A stretch of DNA of 8,299 bases, from positions 1 through 8,299 of the forward strand of contig USJM01000071.1 of the NCBI GenBank assembly GCA_900555005.1, given 5' to 3'. Below the pieces are notes generated by a model. The model saw only the letters and a program-made list of their open reading frames with translations. It was not told the DNA's origin and searched no databases. Every line of letters starts with the position of its first letter. The first letter of the stretch is position 1. Position numbers and translations under genes: made by a program. The stretch comes from an uncultured Lachnospiraceae bacterium. Lineage in GTDB: Bacteria; Bacillota_A; Clostridia; Lachnospirales; Lachnospiraceae. Positions 1 through 7,610 of this stretch are shown piece by piece.

Positions 1-249
1 CCGCGGCGGAGAAACTGCAGTCCGCAGGATACGGACGCTGTCTTCCAGGCCTACGCGCTGGCAAACCCGGCTGTGAGAGGCAGCGGCGGGGAGGCAGAAA
101 AAAACAGACTCCGGGAGGAGAATGAAATGCTGCGCACCTCCATGGAGATGCTGAAGAATACGACAAGTTACAGGCTGGCAAGGAAGATCGCTGAGGCAGA
201 CCTCCCCGGCAGGGAGACACTGAAGCGGATTCTCAGAAAGAGGGTTTGA
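1..249 (+). CDS. C-terminal fragment of a polysaccharide-locus protein (glycosyltransferase or methyltransferase tail)
   Basis: Frame 1 is open from the window edge to a TGA at 247-249, giving about 82 residues with no start inside the window. The last 50 residues are charged and probably coiled-coil (KNRLREENEML), followed by NTTSYRLARKI and a basic end. A short coiled coil followed by SYRLxRxI is a common tail on glycosyltransferases and methyltransferases of bacterial surface-polysaccharide clusters, where it probably aids assembly or membrane contact. The catalytic part lies upstream, so the enzyme class cannot be decided. The stop is one base before the next ATG, which indicates one operon. 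The first 40 bases also read plausibly in frame 3 (AAEKLQSAGYGR), so an undetected frameshift near the left edge is possible. Confidence 0.6.
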   Translation, partial: PRRRNCSPQDTDAVFQAYALANPAVRGSGGEAEKNRLREENEMLRTSMEMLKNTTSYRLARKIAEADLPGRETLKRILRKRV

Positions 250-250
250 A

Positions 251-1895
251 ATGAATCTGGGTAAGCTGAAAAATTATCTGAATCTTTTCAGTCTGCAGCA
301 GGCAGCGGTAAGCATCAGAGACCGCTTCTTCGCACCGGAACATGAGGAGGTCCCCTACGAGCGGTGGCTGGAGCACACCCGGATTTCCTCCCGCGGATAT
401 GCGAAGATTTCGAAGGAGGTCTTTCATTTCCAGCCGACAATCGGTGTGTATGCCCATGCAGAGGGGAGAGACCGGGCAGCCTTTGTTCAGTCTCTGTCTC
501 TGCAGACCTACCGGAATGTCCGGCCGCTGAAGGACTGCCCCGAGGCGGAGTATACCTTGTTCGCAGGTCCGGGCTGTACCCTGACACCGGATATGCTGTC
601 CTCGTGCGTGAGGCTTCTGAATGAGGATAACAGCGGGTGTGTGGACCTCGTGTACTTTGACTCGGACTGCATCGATGCGGAGGGCAGAAAGACAAACCCG
701 GCATTCCGTCCGGAATATGACCCGATCCTGCTGAGAAAGGTTAACTATATGGGCAATGTCTTTCTTGTCAGGACGGCCTTGTTCCGAAAGGTGTATGAGG
801 AAATGGAGCGGGATTCGGGCGGAAAGGTCAGCCGGACAGCGACGGCACCCATGCGTTTCTGAAGCGTCTGTGCAGGGGGGAGCATGTCAGACCCGGGCAG
901 GAAAGAAGCGGGGCTGTCCGTCATATTCCGAGAATCCTCTATCATGAGGTTCTGGAAGATGCGCGGAAGGTCAGTGTGGACAGACATATCCCATTGCTGA
1001 AGAAGGATCTGGAGCTTGTCTCCGTGATCATCCCCAACAAGGATCATGTCAGGGACCTGAAGCGCTGTATCGATTCTCTCCTGGAAGTCAACGCCTACCA
1101 CAATCTGGAGATCATCATCGTTGAGAACAACAGCTCCTCTCCGGAGATTTTCCGGTACTATGAGGAGATTCAGAAGCGGGATGAGCGGATTCATGTGTAT
1201 ACCTATACAGGGAGTTTCAATTATTCCAGAATCAACAATTTCGGGGCATCAAAGGCTCATGGACGGTTTCTGCTGTTTCTGAACAATGATACCGTGATTC
1301 TGAAGCCGTCAAGCATCTGGTACCTGGCTTCTCATGCGGAAAGGCAGGATGTCGGTGCGGTCGGTGCTCTTCTGATCTATCCGGACCATACGGTTCAGCA
1401 TGCCGGCGCCATCCTCGGGTACGGGGGAATCGCCGGGCATGCATATCAGGGAGAGGAGCTGGGAGAGCTGCCGGGGGAGTATCCGGAGCTTCTCTTCGAG
1501 CATACGCGCAATGTGTCGGCCGTTACCGGTGCCTGCATGCTGATGCGGCGGGAGGTTTATGAACAGGCCGGCGCTTTGATGAGGAGCTGGCGGTGACATT
1601 CAATGATGTGGATCTGTGCCTCAGACTCCGGAAGGAAGGGTACCGGATTCTCATCTGTCCGAATGCCGAGTTGATTCACAATGAGTCAGCGTCCAGGGGC
1701 GCGGAGGACAGCGAGGAGAAGGTCAGACGGTTCCACCGGGAAATCGGGATTTTTGTCAGACGGTGGGAAAAGGAGCTTGAAGCCGGTGATCCGTTCTACA
1801 ACCCGAATCTGACGCTAACAGGGCGGACGTATACCTGCAAGGATCCGGTCCGTGAAGCCAGAGCGCCTTACCTGAAGTATCTGCGGATGGAGTAA
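251..1895 (+). CDS. Two-domain GT2 glycosyltransferase with degenerate first domain (two frameshifts in this sequence)
   Basis: This gene probably adds sugars from nucleotide donors to a growing surface glycan in the cytoplasm. It starts at ATG 251 with AGAGGG at 239-244. It reads in three successive frames: 251 to about 835, about 835 to 1573, then 1574-1895. Restoring one base near 834-835 and one near 1573 gives a single protein of 548 residues. The N-terminus carries the family's leader with YERW. The first GT-A domain (about 62-240) lacks the usual middle part, roughly 45-50 residues, and has YFDSD where relatives have YSDED. The second domain starts near residue 257 (VSVIIPNKDH) and is complete: VENNSS, FLNNDT, TGACMLMRR, FNDVDLCLRL and HNESASRG. 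The end carries the family signature GDPFYNPNL. The closest relative in the window is the next gene. The acceptor and sugar cannot be predicted. Confidence 0.85.
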
Positions 1896-1900
1896 CCAGG

Positions 1901-3675
1901 GTGATGACAGGGAAAATACAAAAGGGACTTGTCTATCTGAAAAACAGAGGGGTCAGGGAATTCACCGCCAGGGCGGCAGAGAAGCTGGCGGATGCCCATT
2001 TTGACTATAACAGGTGGGTGCGCGCGCAGGAACCTTCGCCCCTGGAGATGGGGTATCAGAAAAATCTGAGAATGGGGAGCATGCCGAAAATCTGGGTGAT
2101 GATCCTCCGGGCGGAGGGAGAACCGGTGAAGGGGACAGCCTTCCGCAGAACAGAAGAAACGCTCCGCCGGCAGACATATCTGAATGCGGAACTGTGTGAT
2201 GCCCTGACAACCCAGGTGGGCGATGAGGATCTCATTGTTTTTGTGAGAGCCGGGGACCTGCTTCCACCCCATGCCCTGTTGAGCTCGCACATGCAGTCCG
2301 GGATGGCAGCAGCTGTGTGTACTCGGATGAGGACCGGTACAGGCTGGTGAAGGACGGAGAACGGGAGAAGCTTTCGCTGTCCCATCCGCTCTTCAAGCCG
2401 GATTTTGATCCGGATTATCTGAGGTCGGTCCCTTATATCGGCTCTCTTTTTGGTGTGAAGGCGGGGATCCTTCGCAGGGCTGCGCATATGCTGCGGGGGA
2501 CTTCCGGAATGCCGGCGGAGGAACTGGCCGATCCGGCCGCCTGTTATGAAATGACGCTGCTCTGCACGGATCTTGCGCAGGAGCACGTGGCACACGTACC
2601 GAAGATTCTCTGCCACGCTGCCGGTCAGCAGCGGAAGGACGTTCGGGAGCAGGACGGAGTGATGATGCGGCGGCAGGAGCATCAGGCCAGGGATGAGGCG
2701 CTCATGCAGGTCCTTCAGCGTGACCTGAGCAGAAAAGGGAAAAAAGGCATCGTGGAGCGGGGAAGAGGGCCGGGCTGTTTTCATATCCGGTACCTGCATC
2801 CGGAAAGTCCGCTTGTCAGCCTGGTCATTCCAAACAAGGATCATGCCTCGATGCTGAAACGCTGTCTGGATTCAATCTGCAGCCTGACGACCTGGGAGAG
2901 ACTGGAAATTATCATCGTCGAGAACAATTCAAGTGAGCCTGAGACTTTTTCGTTCTATGACACACGGAAGGGGGGGCTGTACAGGCAGCTGCCGGTCCGG
3001 GTTGTCCGGTACCGGGAGAAAGGGTTTCATTTTTCCGCGATCATCAACGAAGGAGTCCGGGAGGCCGCGGGCGACTATGTGGTTCTGATGAACAATGATG
3101 TGACGGTCAGGACACCGGACTGGATTGAGCGGCTGCTGTCTCAGTGCATGCGTGAGAAGGTCGGCGCAGTTGGCCCGAAGCTTCTGTATCCGGACGGAAC
3201 GGTCCAGTCTGCCGGGATTGTCGTCGGAATCATGGGCTTTGCAGGCAGCATGATGGTTGGTGGGAAGAATGAGGATCCGGGCTATATGAACCGCGCCGTG
3301 TCCGTCAGCAGGATGAGTGCTGTGACGGCGGCCTGTATGATGGTCTCAAGGGAGGCATTCTGGCGTGCGGGGGGATTCTCGATGGAATTTCCGGTGGCCC
3401 TGAATGACGTGGATTTCTGCCTCCGGCTCGGTGAAGCCGGCTATCATGTTCTCTATGAACCGACTGCGGAGCTGTATCATCATGAGTCAGCCAGCCGGGG
3501 ATATGAGAACAGCCGGGAGAAGTCAAGACGCTTTGAGAAAGAAAAGCGGCATTTCCGGAAAAAGTGGGAGAAGATTCTGAAGGAAGGAGACCCTCATTAC
3601 AATCCGAATCTTTCTCTGAGAACGTGTCATTACGAGATCAATACCGGCGTGCCGAAATGGCTGATTTGCGGCTGA
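1901..3675 (+). CDS. Two-domain GT2 glycosyltransferase with shortened first domain (one frameshift in this sequence)
   Basis: This is a paralogue of the preceding gene and likely a cytoplasmic glycosyltransferase of the same glycan. GGAG at 1889-1892 is 8 bases before GTG 1901; ATG 1904, two bases after it in the same frame, is the alternative start. The frame changes at the G run 2300-2302. One extra G restores SGDGSSCVYSDED and a protein of 591 residues. The first domain is compact: only about 77 residues separate its first strand (KIWVMI, about 63) from YSDED (about 140), against about 120 in the full-length enzyme at 5723. The metal-site-like SDED is kept. The second GT2 domain (from about 306) is intact, with VSLVIPNKDH, VENNSS, MNNDV, ALNDVDFCLRL, HHESASRG and the terminal GDPHYNPNL. 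The stop at 3673-3675 lies inside the promoter of the next gene block. Confidence 0.87.
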
Positions 3676-3694
3676 AGGCTCCGGATGCTATAAT
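3666..3694 (+). promoter_or_regulatory. Predicted sigma-70/sigma-A promoter with extended -10
   Basis: A perfect TATAAT at 3689-3694 is preceded by TG one base upstream (3686-3687), forming an extended -10. TTGCGG at 3666-3671 stands 17 bases upstream as a weak -35 (TTG matches). Transcription would start near 3701 and cover the SMR pair, the transaminase and the downstream glycosyltransferases. The element straddles the end of the preceding gene, so upstream read-through is also possible. It is a sequence match only. Confidence 0.6.
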
Positions 3695-3789
3695 GAAAAA
3701 TCAGCCACACGGAGGGCAGGGCGGCTTTGACGCACGGAATCCGGCAAAAAGAACGAAGAGACCAGAGGAGAAGGGGGATCATTCGGAAC
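3676..3789 (+). other. Intergenic leader before the SMR pair
   Basis: This is the only sizeable gap in the window. It holds the -10 box at its left end and a purine-rich stretch (GAGGAGAAGGGGG, about 3765-3777) that supplies the ribosome binding site. I see no convincing hairpin, terminator, riboswitch-like structure or small gene. A TTG-started extension of the next gene from 3727 would be very basic and has no family support. Confidence 0.5.
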
Positions 3790-4212
3790 ATGAAGAAAAA
3801 CAAAGGACTTGAGGTGCCCATTCTGTGGTTCCTTGCGCTCCACCTGAGCCTGATTGTGAATTCGATACAGGGAGTGTTCTCCAAGCTGGCAGGCCGTGAA
3901 AGAACGCTGTCGCCCATGTGGATCCTTTTTTTCGGGCTGATGTTCGTTGCACTGTTCACGTTTGCCGTTGCCTGGCAGCAGGTGCTTAAGCACATGTCGC
4001 TGACCTTTGCCTTCACCAACAAGCCGATCACCATTATCTGGGGACTTGTGTGGGGGGTCCTGATCTTTCAGGAACGGGTGACCTGGAATATGGTTCTGGG
4101 TTCGGTCATCATCCTGGTCGGAATCATGGTCGGTGTCAGCGGCGGTCAGCCGCAGCAGAAGACCGGAAGCCCTGTGGCCGGAGGCGAAGCCGGAAAGGAG
4201 GAGCAGCAGTGA
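3790..4212 (+). CDS. SMR/EamA-type four-helix membrane protein, first subunit of an ArnE/ArnF-like pair
   Basis: This 140-residue inner-membrane protein has four predicted helices at about 9-30, 43-63, 70-93 and 98-117. They are followed by a hydrophilic, Gln/Gly/Glu-rich tail of about 23 residues. The pattern and the third-helix region (TNKPITIIWGLVWGVLIFQE) fit the small multidrug resistance/EamA superfamily. There is no acidic residue in helix 1 where EmrE-type drug exporters carry their essential glutamate, which argues against proton-coupled drug export. Paired members of this superfamily without that glutamate include ArnE/ArnF, which flip undecaprenyl-phosphate-L-Ara4N. ATG 3790 is chosen because the hydrophobic protein starts there and a purine-rich site lies 12 bases upstream. 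The TGA overlaps the next ATG (TGATG), implying translational coupling and probably a heterodimer. The lipid-sugar flippase role is inferred. Confidence 0.8.
   Translation: MKKNKGLEVPILWFLALHLSLIVNSIQGVFSKLAGRERTLSPMWILFFGLMFVALFTFAVAWQQVLKHMSLTFAFTNKPITIIWGLVWGVLIFQERVTWNMVLGSVIILVGIMVGVSGGQPQQKTGSPVAGGEAGKEEQQ
4194..4203 (+). promoter_or_regulatory. Strong Shine-Dalgarno site coupling the two SMR genes
   Basis: AAAGGAGGAG lies inside the end of the first SMR gene, 8 bases before ATG 4212. That ATG overlaps the upstream TGA. The site fixes the start of the second subunit and excludes the longer in-frame reading from 4050. Confidence 0.8.
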
Positions 4213-4565
4213 TGTTTACAGGACTGTGGAAATACCTCCTGATCTGGATCATCTCCGTGTTTATTTCTTCCATCGCTCAGGTGATGCTCAAGCTTGAGGC
4301 AAACAAGACGCACAAAACCAGGCTTCAGGAATACCTGAATCCGATGGTGGCCGGCGCATACGGCATCTTTTTCGTGTCGGTCTTTCTGACCTACTATGCG
4401 CTGAAATATGTACCGCTGACCTACTCGCCGATTGTCGAGCCGCTCAGCTATATCTTTGTACCTGTGATCGGGGTGCTGCTTTTGCACGAAAAACTGTCTA
4501 AGCGCAGAATCCTGGGCATGCTGATCATGATCGCGGGGATCGCGGTTTTTTCATTTGGAGGCTGA
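4212..4565 (+). CDS. SMR/EamA-type four-helix membrane protein, second subunit of an ArnE/ArnF-like pair
   Basis: This is a 117-residue membrane protein, close in size to ArnE and ArnF of Escherichia coli. Helices lie at about 7-28, 44-64, 69-91 and 98-116. It has a basic loop (KTHKTR, about 32-37) and the superfamily's terminal pattern (LLLHEKLSKRRILGMLIMIAGI). As in its partner, helix 1 has no central acidic residue. The only buried acid candidate is Glu76 at the start of helix 3 (PIVEPLSY). The start is fixed by the Shine-Dalgarno site at 4194-4203 and the one-base overlap with the upstream stop. The transaminase gene begins one base after this stop, with its own GGAGG inside this gene's last codons. 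The context suggests export of a lipid-linked amino sugar. A general SMR transporter unrelated to the glycan remains possible. Confidence 0.82.
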   Translation: MFTGLWKYLLIWIISVFISSIAQVMLKLEANKTHKTRLQEYLNPMVAGAYGIFFVSVFLTYYALKYVPLTYSPIVEPLSYIFVPVIGVLLLHEKLSKRRILGMLIMIAGIAVFSFGG

Positions 4566-4566
4566 C

Positions 4567-5700
4567 ATGATTGATTTCAACAGACCGCCCATTGTCGGGA
4601 CGGAGCAGAAGTATTTTCAGGAGGCGCTGGAGAGCGGCAAGCTCTGCGGGGACGGGAACTTTACAAAGCAGGCTTCTGCCTGGCTGGAGAACAAGTTTCA
4701 TGTCCGTTACTGTTATCTGACGACATCCTGCACAGCGGCTCTGGAGATGGGAAGCTGGCTGTGCAGTCTTGAACCTGGCGACGAGGTCATCATGCCGTCC
4801 TACACATTTGTGTCGACCGCAGATGCTTTTGTCCTGCGCGGGGCAAGGATTGTCTATGTCGACATCGATCCGAAGACCATGAACATGAACGCGGATCTGA
4901 TTGAGGATGCCATTACGGACCGGACACGGGCGATTGTTCCGGTCCACTACGCGGGAGTTGCCTGTGACATGGACAAGATCATGGCGATCGCGAAGAAGCA
5001 CAACCTGAAGGTGGTCGAGGATGCCGCGCAGGGCGTGAACGCCTACTACAGAGGAAAGGCACTCGGGACGATCGGGGACTATGGCTGCTACAGCTTTCAT
5101 GAGACAAAGAATTATTCCATGGGAGAAGGCGGAGCGATTGTTTTCAACAATGAGGAAGACCGCGAACGTGCGGAGATTGTCCGGGAGAAGGGAACAAACC
5201 GGAGCAAGTTTTTCCGCGGGCAGATTGACAAGTACACATGGGTGGACTATGGCTCTTCGTATCTGCCGTCTGAGCTGAATGTCGCTTATCTCTGGGCTCA
5301 GCTGCAGGTATTTGACCAGATCCAGGAAAAACGGACGGCTATCTGGAATTATTACAATGAAACGCTGAAACCGCTTGCTGATGCAGGATATATCGAGCAG
5401 CCGTATATTCCGGACTACGCGCAGCATAATGCACATATGTACTATATCAAGGTAAAGGACCTGAATGTCAGGACGGACCTGATCCGGTACATGAAGGAGA
5501 AGGGTGTTCTGTGTGTATTCCACTATATCCCGCTCCATCTTTCGGAGGCAGGAAAGCGGTTCGGGCGGTTCTCTGGTGAGGATGTCTATACGACGAAGGA
5601 GTCCGAGCGGCTGATGCGCCTTCCGATGTTCTACAATCTGGAAGAGAAGGACATGGAGTATGCAGCAGACTGTCTGCTGAACTATCCAGGTTTTCACTAA
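4567..5700 (+). CDS. wecE: dTDP-4-amino-4,6-dideoxygalactose transaminase (WecE/RffA)
   Basis: This PLP-dependent enzyme of the DegT/DnrJ/EryC1 family transfers an amino group from glutamate to dTDP-4-dehydro-6-deoxy-D-glucose to give dTDP-Fuc4N in the cytoplasm. The 377-residue product can be aligned by eye with E. coli WecE nearly end to end. Shared blocks include SGKLCGDG near residue 23, PGDEVIMPSYTFVSTA, VPVHYAGVACDMD, VVEDAAQGV, SFHETKN with the PLP lysine at 181, REKGTNRS with FFRGQ, VFHYIPLH, and YTTKESERL. One glycine is missing after the lysine (YSMGEGG where E. coli has GGEGG), a small change. ATG 4567 is chosen because GGAGG at 4557-4561 precedes it and the protein matches WecE from residue 1. 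No WecD acetyltransferase and no dTDP-glucose synthesis genes are in the window. There is no frameshift. Confidence 0.93.
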   Translation: MIDFNRPPIVGTEQKYFQEALESGKLCGDGNFTKQASAWLENKFHVRYCYLTTSCTAALEMGSWLCSLEPGDEVIMPSYTFVSTADAFVLRGARIVYVDIDPKTMNMNADLIEDAITDRTRAIVPVHYAGVACDMDKIMAIAKKHNLKVVEDAAQGVNAYYRGKALGTIGDYGCYSFHETKNYSMGEGGAIVFNNEEDRERAEIVREKGTNRSKFFRGQIDKYTWVDYGSSYLPSELNVAYLWAQLQVFDQIQEKRTAIWNYYNETLKPLADAGYIEQPYIPDYAQHNAHMYYIKVKDLNVRTDLIRYMKEKGVLCVFHYIPLHLSEAGKRFGRFSGEDVYTTKESERLMRLPMFYNLEEKDMEYAADCLLNYPGFH

Positions 5701-5722
5701 GCGTTCAGCAGGAGACGGTTTC

Positions 5723-7610
5723 ATGGATTCGATGCTTCGGAAGTTCAAACCCTATTACATCCGGAAAGCGTTCCGCTATCTGCGCCACTATGGACTGCAT
5801 GACTTCGCTGTCAGGGTGCAGGAACGTCTGGCACCGGAGCATGTCCCGTATGGCCCGTGGTTTGAAAAGCGAAGGGCATCCGGGGAGGAACTCGCTGCGC
5901 AGAGAAGGGAAGCAGAGACATATCTGAGTTCCGGGAGGAAAGAGCAGGAGCCCTTTTTTTCGGTGATTGTGCCGGTCTACCGGACACCGGAGCGGTACCT
6001 TCAGGAGATGGCGCAGTCTGTGTGCAGCCAGTCCTTCCCTGATTTTGAGCTGATACTGGTGAATGCCAGTCCGGATGACCTGAGCTGTTCAGCGTCCCTG
6101 CGCGCGCTGGAGGAAAAGGACAGACGGGTGCGTGTCCTTCCGCTCTCTGAAAACCAGGGAATTGCGCAGAACACAAATGCCGGACTTTTCTCTGCGAGGG
6201 GGGAGTATGTCTGCTTTATGGATCATGATGACAGAATCGAGCCCGATGCGCTGTATCATGCCTGGAAAGCAATCGTTTCCGCCTGCGGGACCGGAAGAAA
6301 GAAACCGCTTCTGCTCTACACCGATGAGGACAAGATCCGGGATGACGGGAAGGGCGGGGAAGAGCATTTCCAGCCGCATTTCAAGCCTGACTTCAATCTG
6401 GACCTGCTTCGATCCAATAACTACATCTGCCACTTCCTGATTGTGAAGACGTCGATTGCCAGGGAAGCGGGCGGATTTGACAGCATGTATGACGGGGCTC
6501 AGGACTACGACTTCATTCTCAGGTGCACAGATCTGATTCGGGCACAATGCGATGCGGGTACGGGAGGGAAGTTCAGCCGGGGATCGTGCATATCCCGCGT
6601 GTTCTGTATGCATGGCGTGTCCATGAACAGTCGACAGCTGACAACCCGGAGAGCAAGTCCTATGCCTATGACGCCGGAAGACGAGCGCTTCTCGCACACC
6701 TTGAACGGTGCGGCGAGAAAGGGGACGTGGAAGTGAGCCCGGATTTCGGGTTCTACCGGGTCCGGTACCGGGAGGAGGAACATCCGCTGGTCTCCATCAT
6801 CATCCCGAACCATGAACAGCGGGAGACGCTTCAGAAGTGCATTGACGCGATCCATGCCCACACAGACTACCGCCGCTATGAAGTGATCGTCGTTGAGAAC
6901 AATTCTTCTTCCCGTGAAATTCTCTCCTACTATAAGAGCATTCAGGGGAAAGACCGTGTGCGCGTTGTCAGGTGGAAGGGTGCAGCGTTCAATTTCCCGG
7001 CTGTTTGCAGCAAAGGGGCAGATCAGGCACACGGAGACTACCTGGTCTTCATGAACAACGATGTGGAGGTGAAGGACGGCTGGCTGACGGAGCTTCTTTC
7101 GGTATGCGAGCGTCCGGGAGTCGGGGCTGCAGGTCCGAAGCTCTTTTATCCGGATGGGAAGATCCAGTCAGCCGGGATTGTGGTTGGAATCGGTCAGGTC
7201 GCCGGGAGCCTGTTTACAGGGATGAACGGCGCGTTTGGCGGCTATCTGCACAAGGCATCGCTCATGCAGGATCTGTCAGCTGTGACCGGCGCCCTGATGA
7301 TGGTCCGTCGGGACGCTTTTGAACAGGTGGGCGGCTTCAGAAAGGAACTGGCGGTAGCCTTCAACGATGTGGATCTCTGTCTGAAGCTTCGGGAGAAGGG
7401 CTGTCTTGTCGTCTATGATCCGTTTGCGCAGGCCATTCACATGAATCGGTCTCAAGAGGCGACGAGTATACGAAGGAGAAGGCGGAGCGCTTCAGGAAAG
7501 AAGCTGCCTTCATGAAAGCGGCATGGCCGGATTATTACGAAAAGGGAGATCCCTACTATAATCCGAATCTGTCGCTGAAACGCTGGGATTATTCCCTGAG
7601 TGATGACTGA
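5723..7610 (+). CDS. Two-domain GT2 glycosyltransferase, both domains complete (two frameshifts in this sequence)
   Basis: This is a COG1216-type cytoplasmic enzyme expected to add sugars to the glycan through two GT-A modules. ATG 5723 follows AGGAG at 5710-5714 by 8 bases. Restoring one base near 6562-6564 and one near 7441 gives 629 residues. The N-terminal leader has LAPEHVPYGPWFEKR. Domain 1 starts near 80 (SVIVPVYRTPERYL), with FMDHDD (167-170 for DHDD), TDED (200-203), and GAQDYDFILRCT before the first break. Domain 2 starts near 357 (VSIIIPNHEQ) and has VENNSSS, MNND (444-447), AFNDVDLCLKL, then HNESVSRG after repair of the second break, and ends in GDPYYNPNLSL. This is the only one of the three two-domain enzymes whose first domain is full length, so it may carry two activities. 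Its last codons overlap the next start. Confidence 0.88.

Noticed and set aside
2056..2844. 262-residue minus-strand open frame opposite the second glycosyltransferase
   Set aside because: The composition is rich in Arg, Pro and His without any motif; the plus-strand reading is a recognised glycosyltransferase.
3727..3789. TTG-started N-terminal extension of the first SMR protein
   Set aside because: It would add a strongly basic segment before helix 1; ATG 3790 has a purine-rich site upstream and fits the family.
3676..3789. Terminator, riboswitch or small RNA in the leader
   Set aside because: No stable stem followed by a T run and no recognisable aptamer core were found by eye.
4525..5748. 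407-residue open frame on the minus strand opposite the transaminase gene
   Set aside because: It mirrors the codon bias of a clearly real, conserved gene, shows no recognisable domain, and no other minus-strand gene is supported.
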